Source: Micromonospora_I sp040659735 (GTDB lineage Bacteria > Actinomycetota > Actinomycetes > Mycobacteriales > Micromonosporaceae). Taken from it: a DNA stretch of 64,000 bases. The notes under the pieces were generated by a model. It searched no databases, was not told the origin of the DNA, and saw only the letters and a list, made by a program, of their open reading frames with translations. Within the stretch, counting starts at the first letter, position 1; each line of letters starts with the position of its first letter. Below, piece after piece: positions 52,090 to 60,299 of this stretch. The stretch spans positions 248,001 through 312,000 of the forward strand of contig NZ_JBFANZ010000001.1 of the NCBI RefSeq assembly GCF_040659735.1, read 5' to 3'. The position numbers and the translations under genes were made by a program.

Positions 52090-53069
52090 CCGCGGCCGAC
52101 GTCCGCACGTCCCGTCGGAGGACCGCGACATCCCGGCGGGCGGTCGGCGTCGCGCTCGCGGTGGTCTCCGGGGGCGCGGTGGCGGTGCAGTCGCGCATCA
52201 ACGGCGAGCTGGGCGTACGGCTCGGCGACGGCGTCGCCGCCGCGACCGTCTCCTTCGGCGTGGGGCTGCTGGTACTGCTCGTGCTGGTACCGGCCACCCC
52301 GGTCGGCCGGCGCGGCCTCGTTGCCGTCCGTACCGCGCTGCGTGACGGGTCGCTGCGACCGTGGCAGTGTCTCGGCGGCCTGTGCGGCGCACTCCTGGTC
52401 GCCTCCCAAGGGCTGACCGTGCACGCGCTGGGCGTGGCGGTCTTCACCGTGGCGGTGGTGGCGGGGCAGTCGGCGAGCAGCCTGGCGGTCGACCGGGCCG
52501 GCATCGGCCCGGCCGGACGGCAGGCGGTCACCGGGCCCCGACTCGCCGGAGCGGCGCTGACCGTGCTCGCGGTACTCCTGGCGGTCGGTCACCGCCTGGG
52601 CAGCCCGACGGCGCTGGCCCTCGCGGTGCTGCCCGCGCTCGCCGGGGTCGCCGTCGCCTGGCAGCAGGCGGTCAACGGCCGGGTGCGGGTCGCCTCGGGG
52701 AGCGCGTTGACCGCCGCGCTGGTCAACTTCGCCGTGGGCACCGGGGCGCTGCTGACCGCGTACGCCGTGGACGTGGCCGCGCGCGGCTGGCCGACCGGCT
52801 CCTGGCCCACCGAGCCGTGGCTCTACCTCGGTGGCCCGATCGGCATCGTCTTCATCGCGATCGCCGCCGCCGTTGTCCCGTTGACCGGGGTGCTGCTGCT
52901 CGGACTGGCCACCATCGCCGGCCAGATCGTCGGGGCGGTCGGGCTCGACCTGATCGCGCCGCCGGCTGCCGGGCGTCCCGGCCTGAATACGCTGCTCGGC
53001 GCGGCGTTGACGTTGGTGGCGGTGACCGTCGCGGCCGCCTGGAGCGGCCGGCAGAAGATCGGCCCCTGA
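52086..53069 (+). CDS. DMT family transporter (DUF606/YdcZ-like), 327 aa
   Basis: About ten hydrophobic helices in two repeats. AVVSGGAVAVQSRINGELGVRLGDGVAAATVSF is the first-repeat motif and WQQAVNGRVRVASGSALTAALVNFAVG is its counterpart, the pattern of the DUF606 branch of the drug/metabolite transporters. Substrate unknown. The start overlaps the glpX stop, so it is translationally coupled. It ends 6 bases before the convergent gene. Confidence 0.88.
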   Translation: MTAADVRTSRRRTATSRRAVGVALAVVSGGAVAVQSRINGELGVRLGDGVAAATVSFGVGLLVLLVLVPATPVGRRGLVAVRTALRDGSLRPWQCLGGLCGALLVASQGLTVHALGVAVFTVAVVAGQSASSLAVDRAGIGPAGRQAVTGPRLAGAALTVLAVLLAVGHRLGSPTALALAVLPALAGVAVAWQQAVNGRVRVASGSALTAALVNFAVGTGALLTAYAVDVAARGWPTGSWPTEPWLYLGGPIGIVFIAIAAAVVPLTGVLLLGLATIAGQIVGAVGLDLIAPPAAGRPGLNTLLGAALTLVAVTVAAAWSGRQKIGP

Positions 53070-53075
53070 CCGGCA

Positions 53076-54668
53076 TCACGACAACGGCGGTATGTGGATC
53101 GGCCTCGGCCACGGCGGATCGCCGAGCATCACGCGCTGGCGCGGCTTCCCCAACCGGGCCGCCGATATTGCCATGAACAGGCCCGGAACGGTGCCCGCCA
53201 ACGCGGCCAACGCGGCGGTCGCGGGACGGACCGGGGTGCCGTTCGCCCAGCCGACCAACGCCACCAGGGTCAGGACGAGCGTCAGAACGGCGGCGAGCAG
53301 AACCTCGCCGTACCAGCGTGGCGGTGGGCTCGCCGACACGATCATGATCGGCATGGCCACCGCGAGCCCGATCACGAAGAGCGCGGTCAGCAGCAGCAGG
53401 AACGGGGTGAACAAATCCATCGGCGCGACGCCGACGAGGGCGGCCAGACCGGCCGCGGTCGCCAGCAAGGGGTAGAAGGGGAACGCGAACCACCGGTTCA
53501 GGCCGTTGCGCCGGCCGATCAGATCGCCCGCCACGATCACCACCAGCGCTGCGAGGACGATCGCCAGGACGATCCCCACGAGCAAATCCAGCGCCCGGAA
53601 CGACGTGTCACCTCCGTCCAACGGCGGCAACGGCATCTCCTCGCCGGCGAACCGGTTTTTGACGCCGAACCCGACCCTGTCCCACCGGCCGTCCGCACGG
53701 CGGACCGCGTAGCCGTCGCGGCCATTCGCGACCACGACGAGGTGGCCGGCAGTGGCGTCGAGCACGGCCAGCTCGTGGGATACCAGGTATTTGTCGGGAT
53801 CAGCTAGGTCCGGGTACGACCGGGAGAGAATGAACCGCTGGTCATCCGTGACCTCCCAGCTCAGCCGCCAGCTCGCACCGCCGTCGCGGCTCTCCTCGAC
53901 CCGGATCCGCCCCGGGATGATGCGGTAGCACCGGGCCGGCTGCGCTCTGGAACAGGCCGAGCGCACGGGCTGGCGGTCGGCGTCCAGCACCCCGGCCTCG
54001 CCCGGAGTCAACGGGCGCCAGGTCGCACCGGCGTCGTCGCTGATCGACCACCCGATGTCTCGCCCTGCCGGATCGTGGTAGGCATTGACCTCCCCCACGG
54101 CGAGCTTGCCGTCGAGGACGGCGGCGCCACGAGCGTCCGGATAGCTGGGCGCGGAGGTTGCCGCGACGCCGAGCAGGGCGACCGGCAGCACCACGGCGAC
54201 CCGCAGCACCCGGACCACCCGCGTGGGAGCCGGACGGAGCCGGGCTTGCGACCAGGTCCACCACGCCACCGCGAGGGCGGGCAGCGCGAGGAGGTCGGTC
54301 GGATCGGCCAGCACGACCGAGGGCCCGTTCACCACGCTCCAGGCGGCCGAGGCGACGCCCGCGCCGTACCCGGTGGCTTTTACCGCCGTGAACGCGGCTC
54401 CGACCGAGGCCAGCCCTGCCGCGACGGCGATCCGCGACGGCAGCCGCGGCACGAGTAGCGTCGCCACCACCGCCACCAGCGGCGGCGCGAGCACCATGCC
54501 GGCCACGTCGCTGAGCTTGCCGGTCGCCCATCCAGGAAAAGCGGTTTTGAGCACGTGGTCATTGACCACCAGTACGACGAGCGCGATCACGGTTACCGGA
54601 TGCCCGAGCCATGCCAGGGGCGCGCCGGCGCCGCCGGGGGCCGGCCGCTCACCTCTGCAATGGATCAT
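53076..54668 (-). CDS. Multi-pass membrane protein with an Asp-box (BNR-like) domain, 530 aa
   Basis: Five or so hydrophobic helices at the N-terminus (~20-165), then a soluble region of ~220 residues. Two Asp-box-like motifs, SDDAGATW and SRDGGASW, suggest a small beta-propeller facing outside. About five more helices (~360-500) follow and a Pro-rich tail. Asp boxes occur in sialidases and in non-catalytic propellers; no catalytic set is visible. Function unknown; a surface sensor or binding protein is possible. The start at 54668 is the first ATG in frame and is uncertain. Confidence 0.7.
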   Translation of the reverse strand: MIHCRGERPAPGGAGAPLAWLGHPVTVIALVVLVVNDHVLKTAFPGWATGKLSDVAGMVLAPPLVAVVATLLVPRLPSRIAVAAGLASVGAAFTAVKATGYGAGVASAAWSVVNGPSVVLADPTDLLALPALAVAWWTWSQARLRPAPTRVVRVLRVAVVLPVALLGVAATSAPSYPDARGAAVLDGKLAVGEVNAYHDPAGRDIGWSISDDAGATWRPLTPGEAGVLDADRQPVRSACSRAQPARCYRIIPGRIRVEESRDGGASWRLSWEVTDDQRFILSRSYPDLADPDKYLVSHELAVLDATAGHLVVVANGRDGYAVRRADGRWDRVGFGVKNRFAGEEMPLPPLDGGDTSFRALDLLVGIVLAIVLAALVVIVAGDLIGRRNGLNRWFAFPFYPLLATAAGLAALVGVAPMDLFTPFLLLLTALFVIGLAVAMPIMIVSASPPPRWYGEVLLAAVLTLVLTLVALVGWANGTPVRPATAALAALAGTVPGLFMAISAARLGKPRQRVMLGDPPWPRPIHIPPLS

Positions 54669-54739
54669 CTGGTGACGGTCGCAGCCACCGATAACGACCG
54701 AGACACGGGTAGGCGATGTTTCCGGTACGGAGACGAGCG

Positions 54740-55708
54740 TCAGCCGGCGTCGGAGGAGTGACCGGGGAAGAGGTGGGCGGCCGGGTCGATCACGATCGCC
54801 GCGTTGTTGACCGCGGTGGCCGCCTCGCCGAAGCCGGTCGCGATCAGTCGGACCTTGCCCGGATATTCGGTGATGTCGCCGGCCGCGAAGATCCGCGGTC
54901 GGTTGGTGGCCATCGTGCTGTCGACCATGATGTGTCGCTTGTCCAGCTCCAGGCCCCACTCCGCAAGGGGGCCGAGGTCGGCGGTGAACCCGAGCGCGGC
55001 GACCACGCTGTCGGCGCGGACCGTCTCCGTGCCGCCGCCCTTGACGGTGATGTCGGCGCCGGCGACCCGGCCGTCGCCGTGGATGGTGGTCACCTCGGCG
55101 TTGACCATGATGCGCACGGGCAGGTCGCGCACCCGCGCCACGGTCGAGGCGTGGGCGCGGAACTTCTCCCGACGGTGCACGAGGGTGACCGACCGGGCGA
55201 GCGGCTCCAGGGCCAGCGCCCAGTCGAAGGCGGAGTCGCCGCCACCGACGATGAGCACGTCCTGATCGGCGAGGTCGGCCAGGCGGGGCACGAAGAAGAC
55301 GATCCCCTCGCCGACGAAGGCGTCGGCGGCCGGCAGCGGACGGGGGGTGAAGCTGCCCAGCCCGCCGGTGATGATGATCGACCCGCAGTGCAGCTCCTCG
55401 CCGGTGGCGAGACCGAGCAGCGGCCTGCCGTCCACGTACGACAATTTCTCGGCCCGCGTGCCGAGCAGGTATTCCGGCGAGAAGGGCGCGGCCTGCGCCA
55501 CGAGATTGGCCACCAGGTCCCGCCCCTTGATCGACGGAAAACCGGCGACGTCGTAAATGACCTTCTCGGGGTACATGGCGGTGACCTGGCCCCCCGCCTC
55601 GGGCAGCGCGTCGATGACGGCGATCGACATACCACGGAAACCGGCGTAGTAGGCCGCGAACAGGCCGGCCGGGCCGGCCCCGACTATCGCGACATCGACC
55701 TCACGCAT
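54740..55708 (-). CDS. Thioredoxin-reductase-like ferredoxin-NADP+ reductase, 322 aa
   Basis: Two Rossmann domains: FAD-binding VAIVGAGPAGLFAAYYAG at the N-terminus and NADP-binding VLIVGGGDSAFDWAL in the middle. GDITEYPGKVRLIATGFGEAATAVNNA is the C-terminal FAD motif. The CxxC of thioredoxin reductase is absent and the Tyr-rich N-terminal pattern fits the YumC-type ferredoxin-NADP reductase. It would pass electrons between NADPH and ferredoxin; FdxA at 2066 is a possible partner. GGTGAG lies before the ATG. Confidence 0.9.
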   Translation of the reverse strand: MREVDVAIVGAGPAGLFAAYYAGFRGMSIAVIDALPEAGGQVTAMYPEKVIYDVAGFPSIKGRDLVANLVAQAAPFSPEYLLGTRAEKLSYVDGRPLLGLATGEELHCGSIIITGGLGSFTPRPLPAADAFVGEGIVFFVPRLADLADQDVLIVGGGDSAFDWALALEPLARSVTLVHRREKFRAHASTVARVRDLPVRIMVNAEVTTIHGDGRVAGADITVKGGGTETVRADSVVAALGFTADLGPLAEWGLELDKRHIMVDSTMATNRPRIFAAGDITEYPGKVRLIATGFGEAATAVNNAAIVIDPAAHLFPGHSSDAG

Positions 55709-55831
55709 CTGCTCACCGTCGCCTCTCGCTCATGGATCAGCGTTCGTTGGTGCAGACGCTAGGTGGTCGCCAGCCGGCGGACAAGACGCTTCCCGGTTGC
55801 GACCGCTCACCCGGTCGGTCCAACGTGCGGG

Positions 55832-56491
55832 CTACGGCAGCGAGAGCGTGGATTCCGGCGCGTACGGGTCGTCGTGACGCGGCCGACGGCGGCGGAACAG
55901 GATCGCCGCGACGATGCCGCCGAGGAAACCGAAGAGATGCCCCTGCCAGGAGATGCGCGCGTCGGTGGGGAGGATGCCGATCAACTGCCACCCGTTGAGG
56001 AGGCCGACCAGCAGCACGACCGCGAAGTTCCACCAGTTGCGCTCCACGATGCCCCGCATCAGCAGCAGCCCGAGGTAGCCGAAGACCACGCCGCTGGCGC
56101 CGACGACGACCGTGTTCGGCAAGCCGGTGAACCAGACGCCGAGCCCGCTGATGAACATGATGACCAGCGTGGAGAAGAGGAAACGGCGCGCCCCGGCGGC
56201 GAGCACGAACGTGCCGAGCAGGATCAGCGGCATGCTGTTGCCGTAGAGGTGGTCGAAGCCGTCGTGGAGGAAGTGCCCGAAGAAGACGCCGTCGAGCCCC
56301 TGGATGTCCCACGGGATGATGCCGACCGTCACGTCGAAATTCGCCGCCAGCCAGACATCCAGCGCTTCGATCGCGAAGAGCACCGGGATGACCGCGCACA
56401 TCGCCACGAAGGCCCGGCCGAGCGCGGCGTAGAAGGCGTCGGTGCCGAACCGGTTCGGATCGCCACCTCGCGACGCCGCGTCGAAATCCAT
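55832..56491 (-). CDS. Rhomboid family intramembrane serine protease, 219 aa
   Basis: Six transmembrane helices. The catalytic Ser lies in GASGVVFGYLG (helix 4) and the His in ISWQGHLFGFLGG (helix 6). The oxyanion Asn/His region HLYGNSMPLILLG is in helix 2. It cleaves transmembrane substrates, which are unknown here. I place the start at the ATG at 56491; a TTG two codons upstream is possible. Confidence 0.93.
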   Translation of the reverse strand: MDFDAASRGGDPNRFGTDAFYAALGRAFVAMCAVIPVLFAIEALDVWLAANFDVTVGIIPWDIQGLDGVFFGHFLHDGFDHLYGNSMPLILLGTFVLAAGARRFLFSTLVIMFISGLGVWFTGLPNTVVVGASGVVFGYLGLLLMRGIVERNWWNFAVVLLVGLLNGWQLIGILPTDARISWQGHLFGFLGGIVAAILFRRRRPRHDDPYAPESTLSLP

Positions 56492-56563
56492 CCTCAAGTA
56501 GCTATCAGGTCTGTCGGGTCACCGCCACCCGCCCGAGGACGGCCACCACGTTCTGCGGGCCGA

Positions 56564-56600
56564 AAAGAGGGACACGAACCGTCGGTTCGTGCCCCTCTTT
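56564..56600. terminator. Bidirectional terminator after the lytic transglycosylase gene
   Basis: 17-bp stem with one mismatch (56564-56580 with 56584-56600), loop GTC, with AAAA before and TTT after. Confidence 0.85.
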
Positions 56601-56620
56601 CACGCGGTTCGGTCAGGCGC

Positions 56621-57301
56621 CTAGTACCAGCCGACGCTCTGCGAGTGTGACCACGCCTTGCAGGGCGAGCCGTACCGGTCCTTGATGTAGCCCAGCCCCC
56701 ACTTGACCTGCGTCGCGGGGCTGGTCTGCCAGTCGTCGCCGGCGGAGGCCATCTTGCCGCCGGGCAGTGCCTGCGGGATGCCGAAGGCGCCGGACGAGGA
56801 GTTGCGGGCCTTGTGGTTCCAGCCGCTCTCCTTGTTCCACAGCTTGTCCAGGCAGGGCATCTGGTCCAAGCCGAAGCCACTGTCGAGCAGGACGGCGCAA
56901 CCGATCGCGCGGTTGCCGCTGTATTCCTTGCAGGAGGCCGGGATAGGCCCGGTGTAGGGCTTGGTCGCCGTGCTGGCGCTCTCGGCGGCGGCGCGCTTCT
57001 TGCGGCTGGCGGCCTGCTCTGCCTTCTTGGCGCGCTGCGCCTCGGCCTTCGCCACCTCGGCGGCCTTGCGGACCGCCTCGTATTCGGCTGCGCGGCGCTC
57101 GGCACCGGCCACCATCTGCGCGCGATGATGCTCCTTGACCAGCTGGAGCTCGGCCTCGTCGGCCTCGGAGGCCAACTGAGCGTGGATCGCTTGCTGCTGG
57201 ATCTTCCGGTCGTCTCCGAGGTAGTAGCCGCCCACGACGCCCACGAGGAGCAGGGTGACGGCAAGCGCCCGGATACCGAACCGGCTCAACAGCCGACTCA
57301 C
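56621..57301 (-). CDS. Secreted lytic transglycosylase-like protein (SLT domain), 226 aa
   Basis: An N-terminal membrane/signal helix (ALAVTLLLVGVVGGYYLG), a long Ala/Lys/Glu coiled coil (~45-125) and a C-terminal SLT-type lysozyme domain. The catalytic Glu is in KLWNKESGWNHKARN, followed by SSSGAFGIPQALPGG and SPATQVKWGLGYIKDRYGSPCKAW. It would cut peptidoglycan. The GTG at 57301 is chosen because the signal helix follows directly; GGGACCACC precedes it. The leader upstream is rich in hairpins. Confidence 0.9.
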   Translation of the reverse strand: MSRLLSRFGIRALAVTLLLVGVVGGYYLGDDRKIQQQAIHAQLASEADEAELQLVKEHHRAQMVAGAERRAAEYEAVRKAAEVAKAEAQRAKKAEQAASRKKRAAAESASTATKPYTGPIPASCKEYSGNRAIGCAVLLDSGFGLDQMPCLDKLWNKESGWNHKARNSSSGAFGIPQALPGGKMASAGDDWQTSPATQVKWGLGYIKDRYGSPCKAWSHSQSVGWY

Positions 57302-57548
57302 GAGGTGGTCCCTTCGTCGGGGGCAAGGACACGGCGCGACCATCGGGTCCACCTCGGACCCACGCCTCCGGGCCGACCCCATGACAGGGCGGCCCGGCAT
57401 TGTTGGTCACGCCGTGAGCGCCCGATCCCCGGGGGGATCGACGTCAACAACGATCAGAATCGATGTCGTTGACGCGTGGGCGCTCGCAAGACACCATCGC
57501 GCACAGTGTGGCTGATGGAAAACGGTACCGGTCCATTGTGACGTTAGA
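57302..57548. other. Hairpin-rich leader of the transglycosylase gene
   Basis: Within ~180 bases upstream of the start are GGGTCC/GGACCC (57345-57361), a CGGGCCG/CGGCCCG pair, an 8-bp perfect palindrome with GG loop (57423-57440), and an imperfect 31-base palindrome starting GTCAAC (57443-57473). Many actinobacterial cell-wall hydrolase genes have c-di-AMP (ydaO) riboswitches; I looked for its conserved sequence and did not find it. No gene is seen. Confidence 0.4.
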
Positions 57549-57587
57549 CACGCCGCTTATCCGGACGAATCCGGACTAAGCGGCGTG
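57549..57587 (-). terminator. Terminator after phoH
   Basis: 17-bp stem with one bulged base (57549-57565 with 57570-57587), CGAA tetraloop, 10 bases after the phoH stop. Confidence 0.82.
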
Positions 57588-57597
57588 CCAACGGTCT

Positions 57598-59013
57598 CTA
57601 ACGAGGAATGTCCTCCAGCAGATCCGTGACGACCTCCGCGATCGGTGACCGCTCCGACCTCGTCAACGTCATGTGCGCGAACAGGGCATGCCCCTTGAGC
57701 GCCTCGATCACCGCGGTCACACCGTCATGCCGCCCCACCCGCAGGTTGTCGCGCTGCGCCACATCGTGAGTGAGCACGACCCGCGAACCCTGCCCGATCC
57801 GGGAGAGCACGGTGAGCAGCACGTTGCGCTCCAGCGACTGGGCCTCGTCGACGATCACGAAGGCGTCGTGCAGGCTACGCCCCCGGATGTGGGTCAGCGG
57901 GAGCACTTCGAGCATCCCCCGCGAGGTGACCTCGTCCATGACGTTCTCGTGCACCACCGCGCCGAGCGTGTCGAAGACCGCCTGCGCCCACGGCGACATC
58001 TTCTCGGCCTCGGAACCCGGCAGGTAGCCCAGTTCCTGCCCGCCGACGGCGTAGAGCGGGCGGAAGACGATGACCTTCTTGTGTCGGCGGCGCTCCATGA
58101 CGGCCTCCAGGCCCGCGCAGAGCGCCAACGCGGACTTGCCGGTGCCGGCGCGGCCGCCCAGCGACACGATCCCGATCGACTCGTCCAGCAGCAGATCGAG
58201 CGCGACCCGCTGCTCCGCCGAACGTCCGCGCAGTCCGAACGCCTCCCGGTCACCGCGCACCAGCCGGACCGTCTTGTCCGGCAGCACCCGCCCGAGCCCC
58301 GACCCGCGCGGCGAGTGCAGCACGAGGCCCGTGTGGCACGGCAAACCGGCGGCCTCGTCCAGGTCCAGCGCCCCGCCGCCGTACAGCTGGGTCATCTGCT
58401 CCTCGCCGAGTTCCAACTCGGCCATGCCCGTCCAGGTCGGGTCGCTGGCCTGCCCGTGCCGGTACTCGTCGGCGGTGAGGCCGACCGAGGCGGCCTTGAC
58501 CCGCAACGGCATGTCCTTACTGACGAGCGTGACGTCACGCCCTTCCGCGGCGAGGTTCAACGCGACGGAGAGGATGCGGGTGTCGTTGGATTCGTTGCGG
58601 AACCCGGGCGGCAGCACCCCGTCGTCGGAGTGGTTGAGCTCCACCCGCAGCGTGCCGCCGAGTTCATTGGTCGGCACCGGCTGGTCGAGTCGGCCGTGCT
58701 TGATACGCAGATCGTCGAGCATGCGCAGGGCCTGCCGGGCGAACCAGCCCAGTTCGGGGTGGTGCCGCTTTCCCTCCAGCTCCGAGATGACCACGAGCGG
58801 CACGACCACTTCGTGCTCGGCGAAGCGGTGGAACGCTCCCGGATCGGAGAGCAGGACAGAGGTGTCCAGGACGTAGGCCCGCGCCGGTGGTGCGGGCTCC
58901 CGGCCGTCGTCGCCGGAGGCGGACGAAGCCCGGCGTCCATTTCTGGCACGACCGGTCGAGGAAGGGGCGGTCGGGTCCTGATTGGCCCGAGAATTGGTAC
59001 GGCGAGTCGTCAC
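57598..59013 (-). CDS. phoH: PhoH2: PIN-domain RNase fused to PhoH ATPase, 471 aa
   Basis: After a ~45-residue basic, disordered N-terminus comes a PIN nuclease domain with acidic residues in YVLDTSVLLSDP, VISELEGKRHHPELG and NESNDTRILSVAL. Then comes the PhoH domain with Walker A GRAGTGKSALAL and Walker B DAFVIVDEAQSLE. PhoH2 proteins unwind and cleave RNA in an ATP-dependent way; some act with an antitoxin-like partner. The GTG at 59013 has GGAG 7 bases upstream. Its ~220-base leader follows a run of hairpins. Confidence 0.93.
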   Translation of the reverse strand: MTTRRTNSRANQDPTAPSSTGRARNGRRASSASGDDGREPAPPARAYVLDTSVLLSDPGAFHRFAEHEVVVPLVVISELEGKRHHPELGWFARQALRMLDDLRIKHGRLDQPVPTNELGGTLRVELNHSDDGVLPPGFRNESNDTRILSVALNLAAEGRDVTLVSKDMPLRVKAASVGLTADEYRHGQASDPTWTGMAELELGEEQMTQLYGGGALDLDEAAGLPCHTGLVLHSPRGSGLGRVLPDKTVRLVRGDREAFGLRGRSAEQRVALDLLLDESIGIVSLGGRAGTGKSALALCAGLEAVMERRRHKKVIVFRPLYAVGGQELGYLPGSEAEKMSPWAQAVFDTLGAVVHENVMDEVTSRGMLEVLPLTHIRGRSLHDAFVIVDEAQSLERNVLLTVLSRIGQGSRVVLTHDVAQRDNLRVGRHDGVTAVIEALKGHALFAHMTLTRSERSPIAEVVTDLLEDIPR

Positions 59014-59429
59014 AGGCCTGCTCCGGCGGACGTGCACCCGGACCGCCCGCGTTCCGCCACGTCCGGAGCCCGGTGCACGGGGTCGGATGCGGGCCCCGTG
59101 GCGTCAACGTCGCAGGTCCGGGCCGGCCGGCTGGCGCGGGATGACCCCGTGCCATGCGTAGACGCTAGCGGCCGGACACCGATTCGGGCTAGTACGAACG
59201 CGTTGCGGTGCGAACAGTTCACCCCGGCGACAACGAGAGGCCGGCCGGGGACCCAGTGGATCCCCGGCCGGCCGGGAGGGACCGGCCGGGATGCGTGCCC
59301 CCTGCGCGCATCCCGGCCGAGGGGATCACCATCACCGGTCTGACGGTGATCCCACACGGTGCGTGTCCGCCGCGGACAACGCACCGCAATCGCGGGTGGC
59401 CGCTCACTCCACCACGCCGCCGGCTGTGA
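59014..59429. other. Gene-free interval with a run of five hairpins upstream of phoH
   Basis: About 415 bases between two minus-strand genes. The part near the upstream gene (59239-59442) holds five successive inverted repeats: 59418-59442 (7 bp, spanning the stop codon), 59357-59386 (13 bp, one bulge), 59322-59353 (9 bp, or 7 bp in an alternative register), 59283-59319 (13 bp) and 59239-59273 (13 bp). None is followed by a U-run. The part 59014-59235 is the likely promoter and leader of phoH, with no feature I can define. Confidence 0.7.
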
Positions 59430-59756
59430 CTACCGGCCGGCGAGCGCTTCGGTGGAGTGCCGTCCGCCGTTGGTCGCAGCCCCCGCGAAAGAGGCGCCCG
59501 TGTACGTCGTTCCTCGACGTACGGCGGTGTGGGCGTTGTTGGGTGTCGTGGGTGATGGCACCGCCAACACCGAGGCGATAGCCGCCTGCGCCTCTCGACG
59601 CCGGCGGTTCCAGGCCCCCCGGTCGCCGTCGAAATAACCTTGTCGGTACCCGAAGCGGTACCCGATCCGATAACTGAGCTGTCCATGCAGCCGGCCGGCC
59701 GCATAGCTGGACGAGCCCAGCAGCAACACCAGAAACACCGCGAAGAAAGGGCTCAC
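59430..59756 (-). CDS. Small membrane-anchored protein with GYRxGY motif, 108 aa
   Basis: An N-terminal hydrophobic helix (FFAVFLVLLLGSSSYAAG) is followed by RIGYRFGYRQGYFDGDRG, a Gly/Tyr motif seen in small bacterial membrane proteins, a basic helix, and a low-complexity Thr/Ala tail. Family unknown. The GTG at 59756 has GAGGTGA 6-7 bases upstream. The last codons lie inside the first hairpin of the array that follows. Confidence 0.72.
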   Translation of the reverse strand: MSPFFAVFLVLLLGSSSYAAGRLHGQLSYRIGYRFGYRQGYFDGDRGAWNRRRREAQAAIASVLAVPSPTTPNNAHTAVRRGTTYTGASFAGAATNGGRHSTEALAGR

Positions 59757-59810
59757 GCCATCACCTCGCTCCGGTCCGGGACGTGCCCCGCCGGTCGCGC
59801 GACGCGCCGC

Positions 59811-60155
59811 TCATGTCTCCTCCGACTCGAAGGAGGTCGGATCGTCGGTGAGCAGCCGATCCACATCCTCGGTGCTCACCTCCTCGACCAGCTCGACACT
59901 GATCCGGCAGCCGTCGAGGACGACCTCGGCGATCGAGGCGCGCCGGATCTCCCCGCCCGCGTCGTACACCCGCACACTGAGCTCCGGACAGCCCAGGTGT
60001 GCCCGCCACGAGTTCCACTCCGTCCGGTCACCCACGTTGAGCGAGAGGTACCGGCAGCCACGGGCGAGATACATCCGCCACGGGGCGCTCAGTCCGGCGG
60101 CCACCCCTTCGGCGATCAACCCGAATGCCTGGGCACGGGTCGCAAGCTCCGTCAC
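59811..60155 (-). CDS. Hypothetical protein, 114 aa
   Basis: A single compact domain without signal or membrane helix: RMYLARGCRYLSLNVGDRTEWNSWRAHLGCPELSVRVYDAGGEIRRASIAEVVLDGCRISVELVEEVS, then an acidic tail. The pattern suggests a small beta-rich cytosolic protein. I do not recognise the family. GTG at 60155 has AGGGG about 7 bases upstream. It is followed at 54 bases by the GYRxGY membrane protein on the same strand, probably in one operon, and is divergent from an XRE regulator. Confidence 0.7.
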   Translation of the reverse strand: MTELATRAQAFGLIAEGVAAGLSAPWRMYLARGCRYLSLNVGDRTEWNSWRAHLGCPELSVRVYDAGGEIRRASIAEVVLDGCRISVELVEEVSTEDVDRLLTDDPTSFESEET

Positions 60156-60228
60156 CGCGTCACCCCTGTCCCGCAGGAGTGACGATTCTGACCACAGATC
60201 GTCTCAAGCACGTGACAGAGCCTAGAGC

Positions 60229-60244
60229 GTCACATATGCGTGAC
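60229..60244. promoter_or_regulatory. Palindrome GTCAC-N6-GTGAC in the divergent region
   Basis: A perfect inverted repeat with 6-base spacer. Further GTGACA/TGTCAC copies lie at ~60212, 60240, 60300 and 60352. The form fits the GTNAC...GTNAC pattern known for BldD-type regulators. It lies between the XRE gene and the minus-strand operon. Confidence 0.45.
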
Positions 60245-60264
60245 AGCATCAGCTTTTCGGATGA

Positions 60265-60293
60265 TTAGCGCAGGCCCTAAGTCCAACTAGTCT
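60265..60293 (+). promoter_or_regulatory. Promoter of the XRE regulator gene (leaderless)
   Basis: TTAGCG (60265-60270) and TAGTCT (60288-60293) are separated by 17 bases; the GTG at 60300 lies 6 bases after the -10, so transcription would start at the codon. Confidence 0.5.
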
Positions 60294-60299
60294 GTCCGT

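Noticed and set aside
54740..55708. Thioredoxin reductase
   Set aside because: The redox CxxC is missing; the protein fits TrxR-like ferredoxin-NADP reductases.
57302..57480. c-di-AMP (ydaO) riboswitch upstream of the transglycosylase
   Set aside because: Suggested by gene context, but the conserved riboswitch sequence could not be found by eye; only generic hairpins are visible.
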